64,000 bases of DNA, from contig CP063166.1 in NCBI GenBank assembly GCA_016806145.1, positions 186,001 to 250,000 on the forward strand, read 5' to 3'. The notes beneath the pieces are model-generated. The model saw nothing but the letters and a program-made list of their open reading frames with translations, was not told the origin of the DNA and searched no databases. Of the stretch, positions 50,419 through 57,980 are shown one piece after another. How positions within the stretch are numbered: position 1 is the stretch's first letter; every line of letters starts with the position of its first letter. The position numbers and the translations under genes are program-made. This DNA comes from Variovorax paradoxus (GTDB lineage: Bacteria > Pseudomonadota > Gammaproteobacteria > Burkholderiales > Burkholderiaceae_C).

Positions 50419-50902
50419 GGGCCGTGCCGAACCGCTGCAGCTGAGAGTCAACGGCCGCGCGCAGGCGCTCGCGGTGCCGCGCGAGGCCTCGCTGCTGCAG
50501 GTGCTGCGCAACGACCTCGGCCTCAACGGACCCAAGTACGGCTGCGGCCTCGGCCAGTGCGGCGCCTGCACGGTGCATGTCGACGGCATGGCCGCGCGCG
50601 CCTGCGTGATCCCCGCGCACGGCGTGGCGGGCCGCGCCATCACCACGCTCGAGGGCCTGGGCACGCGCGGCGACTGGCACCCGGTGCAGGCCGCCTTCGA
50701 GGAGGCGCAGGCCGCGCAGTGCGGCTACTGCCTCAACGGCATGGTGATGCAGGTGGCGGCATTGCTGGCGCGCGAGCCGGGCGCCAGCGAGGCGCGCATC
50801 CGCAGCGAGCTCTCGGGCAACCTGTGCCGTTGCGGCACGCACATCGAGATCCTCGACGCGGCGCAGCGCGCGGCCCGCCAGCTGCGGGCGACGCAGCCAT
50901 GA
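50396..50902 (+). CDS. nicA: nicotinate dehydrogenase 2Fe-2S subunit
   Basis: The 168-aa protein (GTG start) has two [2Fe-2S] clusters: the plant-type site C50-x4-C55-x2-C58 with C70, and the four-helix site CGYC with CRC. This is the small subunit of molybdenum hydroxylases such as NicA and IorA. It passes electrons from the molybdopterin centre to the cytochrome part of the large subunit. The start lies inside the binding-protein gene, and the stop overlaps the large-subunit ATG, so stoichiometry is coupled. Confidence 0.85.
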   Translation: MTASCGAEGRAEPLQLRVNGRAQALAVPREASLLQVLRNDLGLNGPKYGCGLGQCGACTVHVDGMAARACVIPAHGVAGRAITTLEGLGTRGDWHPVQAAFEEAQAAQCGYCLNGMVMQVAALLAREPGASEARIRSELSGNLCRCGTHIEILDAAQRAARQLRATQP

Positions 50903-53900
50903 CACGGCGCGCCGACCTGCCGCGCACGCGCGCGGAGTTCCTCGCCGCCGAAGGCGTGCTGCTGGTGGTGCGCGAGACCCCGCCGGCGCCGCCGCCGGCC
51001 AAGGGCCAGCCGGCGTTCATCGCGGGCAATCCCGCCGAGGGCGACGAGGTGCTGCTCGCGGTGTGGGACGACGGCAGCGCCTCGGCGCTCAACGGCCACG
51101 TCGACCTCGGCACCGGCATCCAGACCGCGCTGGGCCAGATCGTGGCCGAGGAGCTCGAGCTCGGCATGCCCTGCGTGCGCGTGATGCTTGGCGACACCGC
51201 GCGCGCGCCCAACCAGGGCGCGACCATCGCGAGCGCCTCGATCCAGATCCACGCGCAGCCGCTGCGCCTCGCGGCCGCGCAGGCGCGCGCCTGGCTGCTC
51301 GCGCGCGCGTCCGAGCAATTGGGCGTGGCCGTCGAGGCATTGCAGGCGCGCAACGGCATCGTGCGCGTGGCCGAGTCGCCCGACCGGCACCTGAGCTATG
51401 CCGAACTGGTGGCGGGCCAGCGCACCGTGCTCAAGCTCGATGCGAAGGCGCAACCCAAGGACCCGGCCGACTACCGCGTGGTCGGCACGCGGCAGGCGCG
51501 CGTCGACATCCCGGCCAAGCTCGCGGGCGAACTGGTCTTCGTGCACGACATGCGCGTGCCGGGCATGCTGCACGGCCGCGTGGTGCGCCCGCCCTATGCG
51601 GGCGCCGACCACGGCGACTTCATCGGCAACACGCTCGAGTCGGTCGACGAATCGTCGATCGCCCACATTCCCGGCATCCGCGCGGTGGTGGTGATCCGCG
51701 ACTTCGTCGGCATCGTGGCCGAGCGCGAGGAGCACGCCGAGCAGGCGCTGCGCGAACTGCGCGTGCGCTGGAAGCCCTGGCCCGGCATGCCCGGCCTCGA
51801 CGACCTCGCGCAGGCGCTGCGCGACAACCCCTCGACGCAGCGCCTCTTGGTCGACGAGGGCGACGTCGACGGCGCGATCGCGCGCGCGGCGCATCCGATG
51901 CCGCGCACCTATGTCTGGCCCTACCAGATGCATGCCTCGATCGGGCCCTCGTGCGCGCTGGCCGAATGGCAGCCCGAGGACGGCAGCGGCATGCAATTGC
52001 GCTGCTGGGCCGGCACGCAGAACCCGCACGTGCTGCGCGCCGACCTCGCGAAGCTGCTCGGCGTGCGGGACCTGCAGGTCGACGTGGTGCGCATGGAAGC
52101 CGCGGGCTGCTATGGCCGCAACGGCGCCGACGACGTGGCCGCCGATGCCGCGCTGCTCGCGCGCGCCGTGGGCGCGCCGGTGCGCGTGCAGCTCACGCGC
52201 GAGCAGGAGCATGCGTGGGAGCCCAAGGGCGCCGCGCAACTGATGGAGATCGATGGCGGCCTCGCGGCCGATGGCAGCGTCGCGGCCTACGATTTCCAGA
52301 CCTCCTATCCGTCGAACGGCGCGCCCACGCTCGCGCTGCTGCTCACGCGCGCCATCGAACCGGTGGCGCAGGCCTACGAGATGGGCGACCGCACCGCGCG
52401 CCCGCCCTACGGCTACGACAACCTGCGCGTGAAGGTCAACGACATGGCGCCGATCGTGCGCGCCTCGTGGCTGCGCGGCGTGTCGGCGCTGCCGAGCTCG
52501 TTCGCGCACGAGTCGTACATCGACGAGCTCGCGACCGCGGCCGGCGTCGACCCGGTGCAGTTCCGGCTGCGCCACCTCGAGGACCCGCGCGCGATCGAGC
52601 TGGTGGAGGCCACGGCGCAGAAGGCCGGCTGGCGGCTGCGCACCGGCCCGCAGGAGAACGCCGATGGCGGGCTCGGTGCCGGCGGCGACATCCTGTTCGG
52701 CCAGGGCTTCGCCTATGCGCGCTACGTGCACAGCAAGTGGCCCGGCTTCGGCGCCGCCTGGGCCGCCTGGGTGGCCGACGTCGAGGTCAACCGCCGAACC
52801 GGCGAGGTGCATGTGCGCCGCGTGGTGGTGGGGCACGACGCGGGCCTGCTGGTCAATCCCGCGGGCGTCGAGCACCAGGTGCACGGCAACGTGATCCAGA
52901 CCACGAGCCGCGCGCTCAAGGAGCAGGTGCAGTTCGCGCCGCAGTCCGGGCCGGCCGAGGGCGGCGAACGACTGCCGGGCGTGCTGCCCTCGGGCGTGGT
53001 CGCGAGCCGCGAATGGGGCAGCTACCCGATCATCAACTTCCGCGAAGTGCCGGTGATCGAGGTGATGCACATGCCGCGCCCGGGCGAGCCGTCGCTGGGC
53101 GCGGGCGAGTCCTCGTCGGTGCCGGGCACGGCGGCGATCGCGAACGCGATCTTCGATGCGACGGGCGTGCGCTTCAGGGCGCCGCCGTTCACGCCGGAGA
53201 CGGTGCTGGCGGAGTTGAATCGGGGGCTGTTGCCTTCCCCTGCGGGAGACGGCGGGGCGGGGGGGGCGTCGCGGGTCGATGGTGATGCCGCGGTGCCCCC
53301 ATCCCGGCCTTCCCCCAGAGGGGGAAGGAGCAAGGCCATCTGGCCACGGGGCAAGGGTTTGTGGGCCACGGGCGCGGCGCTCGTGGTCGGCGGCATCGGC
53401 GTCGTCGCGGGCCTGCTCGGCTGGCGCTCGTCGATCGCGCCGGTGTCGCTCACCGCGCCGGTCTACAGCGAGGCCACCATCGAGCGCGGCCGCGTGCTCG
53501 CGGCGCTCGGCGACTGCGCGGTCTGCCACACCGCGCCGGGCGGCGCGCCCAACGCCGGCGGCCGCGCGATGGACACGCCCTTCGGCACGCTCTACACCAC
53601 CAACCTCACGCCCGATGCCGAGACCGGCCTCGGCCGCTGGTCCTTCAGCGCCTTCCAGCGCGCGATGCGCGAGGGCGTGTCGCGCGACGGCCATCACCTC
53701 TATCCGGCCTTCCCCTACACCGCCTTCGCGAAGACCAGCGACGACGACCTGCAGGCGCTCTATGCCTACTTCATGGCGATGCCCGCGGTGCGCGCCGAAA
53801 CGCCGAAGTCCGAACTCAAGTTCCCGTTCAGCCTGCGGCCGCTGATGGCCGGATGGAACGCGCTCTTCCACGATCCCGCGCCGCTCGCGCCCGTGGCCAC

Positions 53901-54648
53901 GCAGAGCGCCGAGTGGAACCGCGGTGCCTACCTCGTCAACGGCCTCGGCCATTGCGGCGCCTGCCACACGCCGCGCAACGCACTCGGCGCGGAGCAGGGC
54001 GGCAGCGCCTTCCTGTCGGGCGCGATGGTCGATGGCTGGGAGGCGCCGTCGCTCACGATGCGCTCGAAGTCCGCCATGCCCTGGGATGCCGAGTCGCTCT
54101 ACCGCTACCTGCGCGACGGTCATTCGCCGCGCCACGGCATCGCGGGCGGCCCGATGGCCGAGGTGGTGCGCGAGCTCGGCGCCGTGCCCGATGCCGACAT
54201 CCGCGCGATGGCGACCTACCTCGTCTCGTTCAATCCCGAGCCCCTGCCCGAGGCCGCCGCGCAGGCCGAGGCGCGGCGCATCGTCGACACCGCGGCGCGC
54301 ACGCAGGGCCGGCTGCTCGGTCCCGCGCAGCGCATGTTCGACAGCGCCTGCGCCGCCTGCCACCACGACGGCGACGGTCCCACGCTGCTGGGCGTGAACA
54401 CGCCGCTCGCGCTCAACGGCAACCTCGCGAGCGCGAAGCCCGACAACCTGCTGCGCACCATCCTCGATGGCGTGCGCCATCCCGCGACGCGCGACATCGG
54501 CTTCATGCCGGCCTTCCGCGACGCGCTCGACGACCGCCAGATCGCCGAGCTCGCGGGCTACATGCGCGCGCGCTTCGCGCCGCAGGAGCCCGCCTGGCCC
54601 GACCTGCAGGCCGAGGTCGCGCGCGTGCGCGCGGCGCCGGGGCACTGA
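50899..54648 (+). CDS. nicB: nicotinate dehydrogenase large subunit, molybdopterin plus three c-type haems
   Basis: The 1249-aa protein has a molybdopterin-binding part (residues 1-775; GTQNPHVLRADLAKLLG, EAAGCYGRNGADDVAAD, GAGESSSVPGTAAIANAI near the end). A Pro/Gly/Arg-rich linker (776-820), one membrane helix (about 821-845) and a cytochrome part with CAVCH (873), CGACH (1019) and CAACH (1151) follow. This is the domain order of NicB, which hydroxylates nicotinate to 6-hydroxynicotinate and sends electrons to the respiratory chain. Residues 799-811 are encoded by repeat family B. An Ior-type or other N-heterocycle hydroxylase is possible; the pathway context favours nicotinate. Confidence 0.82.
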   Translation: MTRRADLPRTRAEFLAAEGVLLVVRETPPAPPPAKGQPAFIAGNPAEGDEVLLAVWDDGSASALNGHVDLGTGIQTALGQIVAEELELGMPCVRVMLGDTARAPNQGATIASASIQIHAQPLRLAAAQARAWLLARASEQLGVAVEALQARNGIVRVAESPDRHLSYAELVAGQRTVLKLDAKAQPKDPADYRVVGTRQARVDIPAKLAGELVFVHDMRVPGMLHGRVVRPPYAGADHGDFIGNTLESVDESSIAHIPGIRAVVVIRDFVGIVAEREEHAEQALRELRVRWKPWPGMPGLDDLAQALRDNPSTQRLLVDEGDVDGAIARAAHPMPRTYVWPYQMHASIGPSCALAEWQPEDGSGMQLRCWAGTQNPHVLRADLAKLLGVRDLQVDVVRMEAAGCYGRNGADDVAADAALLARAVGAPVRVQLTREQEHAWEPKGAAQLMEIDGGLAADGSVAAYDFQTSYPSNGAPTLALLLTRAIEPVAQAYEMGDRTARPPYGYDNLRVKVNDMAPIVRASWLRGVSALPSSFAHESYIDELATAAGVDPVQFRLRHLEDPRAIELVEATAQKAGWRLRTGPQENADGGLGAGGDILFGQGFAYARYVHSKWPGFGAAWAAWVADVEVNRRTGEVHVRRVVVGHDAGLLVNPAGVEHQVHGNVIQTTSRALKEQVQFAPQSGPAEGGERLPGVLPSGVVASREWGSYPIINFREVPVIEVMHMPRPGEPSLGAGESSSVPGTAAIANAIFDATGVRFRAPPFTPETVLAELNRGLLPSPAGDGGAGGASRVDGDAAVPPSRPSPRGGRSKAIWPRGKGLWATGAALVVGGIGVVAGLLGWRSSIAPVSLTAPVYSEATIERGRVLAALGDCAVCHTAPGGAPNAGGRAMDTPFGTLYTTNLTPDAETGLGRWSFSAFQRAMREGVSRDGHHLYPAFPYTAFAKTSDDDLQALYAYFMAMPAVRAETPKSELKFPFSLRPLMAGWNALFHDPAPLAPVATQSAEWNRGAYLVNGLGHCGACHTPRNALGAEQGGSAFLSGAMVDGWEAPSLTMRSKSAMPWDAESLYRYLRDGHSPRHGIAGGPMAEVVRELGAVPDADIRAMATYLVSFNPEPLPEAAAQAEARRIVDTAARTQGRLLGPAQRMFDSACAACHHDGDGPTLLGVNTPLALNGNLASAKPDNLLRTILDGVRHPATRDIGFMPAFRDALDDRQIAELAGYMRARFAPQEPAWPDLQAEVARVRAAPGH
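53294..53331 (-). repeat. dispersed repeat, family B copy 2, inside the nicB coding sequence
   Basis: The reverse complement matches 41090-41127 in 37 of 38 positions. It lies in frame within the linker between the molybdopterin and cytochrome parts. The flanking bases from 53233 are also C/G-tract rich (CCTTCCCCTGCGGGAG) and look like part of the same element. The reading frame stays open throughout. Confidence 0.85.
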
Positions 54649-54662
54649 CAGCCGAATACGGG

Positions 54663-54778
54663 CAGCCGAACGCAGAAGGAATACCAAAGGAGCGCAGAAG
54701 TCGCAGAAGAGCAAGCCAATTTTTCTGGCTGTTCTTCTGCGACTTCTGCGCAACCTTCGCGACCTCTGCGTTCGGCTG
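54663..54778. repeat. long intergenic hairpin repeat, family A copy 2
   Basis: A nested hairpin lies between nicB and the FAH gene. Outer arms are CAGCCGAACGCAGA (54663-54676) and TCTGCGTTCGGCTG (54765-54778). Inner arms of 19 bp are at 54692-54710 and 54733-54751, with the complement GCGCAGAAGTCGCAGAAGA. The segment GCGCAACCTTCGCG and CCTCTGCGT match copy 1 (21230-21334). It could terminate or attenuate transcription before the FAH gene. Confidence 0.85.
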
Positions 54779-54853
54779 TCCGCATTTCGCCTGCGCCCGC
54801 ACGGCGCTACGATGCCCGCGCATTCCTTCCAACCACCAGAGACAACCAACGCC

Positions 54854-56044
54854 ATGCCACTCGATCTCCAGACCGCCACCAGCCTCCCGCAAGACGCCGA
54901 CCGCGCCACCCTCGTTGGCCGTCTCTGGCAACCGGGCGTGGGCCCCGTGCTCGTGGCCGTGCAGGGTGACGGCCTGCACGATCTGTCGCGGCTCGCGCCC
55001 ACGATGAGCGACCTGCTCGAGCGGCAGGAGCCGCCCGCCGAGGCCGTGCAGCGCTTGCTGCGCAGCGGCCAGGCACCGCGCATCGCCGCGCTGGCCGAGG
55101 TGCTCGCCAACAGCGACGGCGGCGCGCGCGACGAGGACCGGCCCTGGCTGCTCGCGCCCTGCGACCTGCAGGCCGTCAAGGCCAGCGGCGTGACCTTCGT
55201 CGCGAGCCTGCTCGAGCGCGTGATCGAGGAACAGGCGCGCGGCGACGCATCGAAGGCCGAGGCCACGCGCGCTGCGCTCGGCGGCGTGCTCGGCGACAAC
55301 CTCGCCGACATCGTGCCGGGCTCGCCCGAGGCGATGAAGGCCAAGGAGGTGCTGATCGCGCAGGGCGCATGGTCGCAGTACCTCGAGGTCGGCATCGGGC
55401 CCGACGCGGAGATCTTCACCAAGGCGCCCGTGCTCTCGTCGGTGGGTACCGGTGCCGACATCGGCATCCACGCGGCCTCGGTGTGGAACAACCCCGAGCC
55501 CGAGGTCGTGCTCGCTGTCAACAGCCGCGGCGAGACCCTGGGCGCCGCGCTCGGCAACGACGTCAACCTGCGCGACTTCGAAGGCCGCAGCGCGCTGCTG
55601 CTGGGCAAGGCGAAGGACAACAACGCCTCGTGCGCGATCGGTCCGTTCATCCGGCTGTTCGATGCGCACTTCGGCATCGCGCAGGTGCGCCGCATCACGG
55701 TCGCGCTCGAGGTGCGCGGTCCCGAGGGCTTCGTGCTCGAGGGCTCGAGCTCGCTCGCGAAGATCAGCCGCGATCCGCTCGACCTCGTGGCGCAGGCCAT
55801 CGGCATCCATCACGACTATCCCGACGGCCTCATGCTGTTCCTCGGCACGATGTTCGCGCCCACGCAGGACCGCCACGGTCCGGGCCAGGGCTTCACGCAC
55901 ACGGTCGGCGACATCGTGCGCATCGCGGCGCCCGAACTCGGCGCGCTCGTCAATCGCGTCGCGCATGCCGACAAGGCCCCGCGCTGGACCTTCGGCATCG
56001 GCGCGTTGATGCGCAACCTCGGCGCGCGCGGCCTCCTGCATTGA
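54854..56044 (+). CDS. fumarylacetoacetate hydrolase (FAH) family enzyme
   Basis: The 396-aa protein has the FAH core in its second half (WSQYLEVGIGPDAEIFTKAPVLSSVGTGADIGI, WNNPEPEVVLAVNSRGE, GNDVNLRDFEGRSALLLGKAKDNNAS), with the acidic metal ligands of this family. FAH enzymes hydrolyse C-C bonds of 1,3-dicarbonyl acids or decarboxylate and isomerise them. As the last gene of the nicotinate island it could cleave 2-formylglutarate into glutarate and formate; that is inference. Similar proteins act as 2-keto-3-deoxy sugar acid dehydratases, an alternative. The start at 54854 was chosen for fit to the family. Confidence 0.75.
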   Translation: MPLDLQTATSLPQDADRATLVGRLWQPGVGPVLVAVQGDGLHDLSRLAPTMSDLLERQEPPAEAVQRLLRSGQAPRIAALAEVLANSDGGARDEDRPWLLAPCDLQAVKASGVTFVASLLERVIEEQARGDASKAEATRAALGGVLGDNLADIVPGSPEAMKAKEVLIAQGAWSQYLEVGIGPDAEIFTKAPVLSSVGTGADIGIHAASVWNNPEPEVVLAVNSRGETLGAALGNDVNLRDFEGRSALLLGKAKDNNASCAIGPFIRLFDAHFGIAQVRRITVALEVRGPEGFVLEGSSSLAKISRDPLDLVAQAIGIHHDYPDGLMLFLGTMFAPTQDRHGPGQGFTHTVGDIVRIAAPELGALVNRVAHADKAPRWTFGIGALMRNLGARGLLH

Positions 56045-56224
56045 GTTCTGTCATGGTGCCGTCATGCACCGTTAAGCCGTACTGTGTAACGATCTTTGAA
56101 GATGTACTTCTTTGTGATTCATAGACGGCACGATGACCTCAGATGTAGTTGACCGGCTCCTCGCTTCCACTCAAGATAACTAAAGATTCGTTAATGTTTT
56201 GATTGGTTGAACGAGGGAGAACGG
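56045..56224. promoter_or_regulatory. AT-rich leader of the type VI secretion operon
   Basis: This 180-bp region is clearly richer in A and T than its neighbours (for example 56178-56205, TAACTAAAGATTCGTTAATG). It ends in GAGGGAG (56213-56219) before the tssA start. Its base composition marks it as a silencing or regulated promoter, but I found no confident -10/-35 or sigma-54 site. Confidence 0.45.
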
Positions 56225-57316
56225 GTGTCGCAGGCAGAGATCGAGCTTTTGCAAAAGCCCGTCGAGGGTCCGCTTCCGTGTGGTGAGGATCTGGAATACG
56301 ACGCCGATTTCATGGCGTTGCAGCAGGCGACGCTCGGCAAGCGCGAGCAGCAGTTCGGCAACACGATCATTCCGGCCGAACCGCCCGACTGGACCAAGGT
56401 CGAGCGCATCGCCAAGCAGCTGTGCGAGCGCACGCGCGACCTGCGCGTGCTGGTGCCGCTCACGCTCGCGTGGACCGAGAGCCGTGGACTGCCGGGCTAC
56501 GTCGAAGGGCTGCAACTGGTCGACGTGGTGCTGCAGACCTTCTGGGACGACGTGCATCCGCGCGTGGTCGAGGGTGGCGACGAGGACCCGCTGCCGCGCA
56601 TGAATGCACTGGCCGCGCTGGCCGAGAGCGAAGGCATCGGGCGCAGCGTGCGCGATGCGCGATTGCTCGACGACGGCGGCGTGACGATGACCTTGCGGCA
56701 GGTCGAGGCGCTGCTCGATTCGAGCAAGGCCGACCAGATCGACTACCCGGGCGGCGTGGGCCGCCTGCGCGAGGCCGCGCGCCGCGCGCACGACAACGAC
56801 GCGCCGCCGATCGTCGCGCTGCGCGCCGCGCTCGCGCTGCTGCAGCGCATCCGCGAGACCTCGGAACGCGCGCTGGGCCAGAGCTGGGCCCCCGATTTCT
56901 CGCGACTCGAACGTTCGATGCGCACGGTGGCGCAGCTGCTGCCCGAGAAGGCATTGCAGTCCGTCGCCGAAGTGCCGCCGAGCGAACGCCAGAGCCCTTC
57001 GGCGAGCGATCCGGCCGCGCCGGCCGCGGCGCCCATGGCGGCGGCGACCGCTGCAAGTGGCGGTCCCGGCCTACGCGCGATCGGTATCAACGATATTGAA
57101 ATAACGAGCCGCGAAGATGTGCAGGTGTTGTTGGAAAAGGCTTGCCGGTACCTGGAGCGCGCGGAGCCCAGCCATCCCGCGCCCCTGCTGATACGCAGGG
57201 CGCAGAAGCTGCTCGCGCTCAACTTCTTCCAGATCATCGAGGAGCTCATGCCCGAGGGACTGCAGAAGCTGGAAAGCCTGGCCGGACGGCCACCGGGGTC
57301 CGACGCATCGGAGTAG
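56225..57316 (+). CDS. tssA: type VI secretion protein TssA (ImpA N-terminal type)
   Basis: The 363-aa protein starts at GTG 56225, 5 nt after GAGGGAG. The ImpA_N domain (about 10-120) carries LQKPVEGPLPCGEDLEYDADF and LTLAWTESRGLPGYVEGLQL. A helical middle and a C-terminal part (VLLEKACRYLERAEPSHPAPLLIRRA) follow. TssA caps the growing tail tube and sheath and links it to the baseplate. It opens the T6SS operon. Confidence 0.9.
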   Translation: MSQAEIELLQKPVEGPLPCGEDLEYDADFMALQQATLGKREQQFGNTIIPAEPPDWTKVERIAKQLCERTRDLRVLVPLTLAWTESRGLPGYVEGLQLVDVVLQTFWDDVHPRVVEGGDEDPLPRMNALAALAESEGIGRSVRDARLLDDGGVTMTLRQVEALLDSSKADQIDYPGGVGRLREAARRAHDNDAPPIVALRAALALLQRIRETSERALGQSWAPDFSRLERSMRTVAQLLPEKALQSVAEVPPSERQSPSASDPAAPAAAPMAAATAASGGPGLRAIGINDIEITSREDVQVLLEKACRYLERAEPSHPAPLLIRRAQKLLALNFFQIIEELMPEGLQKLESLAGRPPGSDASE

Positions 57317-57377
57317 GCGCCGGCGACCGGCGCACGCGGTCCGCACGCATTCGATCGAAGAATCAAGAGGAAGCTTT

Positions 57378-57947
57378 ATGGCAGACAACCGTGTCAGGAA
57401 CAGTGGTCAGAAGTTCATCGCGCGCAACCGCGCGCCGCGCGTGCAGATCGAGTACGACGTCGAGATCTACGGCAGCGAACGCAAGATCCAGCTGCCCTTC
57501 GTGATGGGCGTGATCGCCGACCTCGCGGGCAAGCAGGTCGACCCGATGCCCGACCTCGCCGAGCGCGAGTTCATGGCGGTGGACATCGACAACTTCGACG
57601 ACCGCATGAAGTCGATCAAGCCGCGCGTGGCCTTCCAGGTGCCCAACACGCTGACCGGCGACGGCCAGCTCAACGTCGACATCACCTTCGACAGCATGGA
57701 CGACTTCTCGCCCGCGCGCATCGCGCGCCAGGTCGACGCGCTGCAGCAGCTGCTCGACGCGCGCACCGAGCTGTCGAACCTGCTGTCCTACATGGACGGC
57801 AAGAACGGTGCCGAGCAACTGATCGCGCAGGCGCTGCAGAACCCGGCGCTGCTGAAGTCGCTGGCCACCAGTCCGAACCCCGCGGTGGCCAGCGCCATCG
57901 ACGCGGCCGCGGAGAAACCGGCGGGCACGCCGGGCACCGCCGAGTAA
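57378..57947 (+). CDS. tssB: type VI secretion sheath protein TssB
   Basis: The 189-aa VipA-type protein has the family opening (QKFIARNRAPRVQIEYDVEIYGSERKIQLPFVMGVIADL) and DRMKSIKPRVAFQVPNTL. It pairs with TssC to form the contractile sheath. The C-terminal tail after about residue 160 is Ala/Pro rich. It lies 61 bp after tssA and 33 bp before tssC, in the conserved order. Confidence 0.95.
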   Translation: MADNRVRNSGQKFIARNRAPRVQIEYDVEIYGSERKIQLPFVMGVIADLAGKQVDPMPDLAEREFMAVDIDNFDDRMKSIKPRVAFQVPNTLTGDGQLNVDITFDSMDDFSPARIARQVDALQQLLDARTELSNLLSYMDGKNGAEQLIAQALQNPALLKSLATSPNPAVASAIDAAAEKPAGTPGTAE

Positions 57948-57980
57948 GCGCGAGCCGATCACGTCGACAGGACCATCACC

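Noticed and set aside
50899..54648. Possibility that the nicB fusion is two genes joined by a sequencing error
   Set aside because: The frame is open across the junction and the domain order (molybdopterin part, then three haem-c motifs) is that of known NicB proteins, so the fusion is natural; only the repeat-derived linker is unusual.
50725..55806. 1693-codon minus-strand ORF spanning nicB and the FAH gene
   Set aside because: It is the mirror of well-recognised plus-strand genes. Strong wobble-position GC bias keeps antisense frames open; its translation is low-complexity (Arg, His, Ala, Val) without domains.
56052..56066. Sigma-54-like TGG/TGC pair before tssA
   Set aside because: The spacing between GG and GC is one base short of the required 10 nt and the CACG block is missing.
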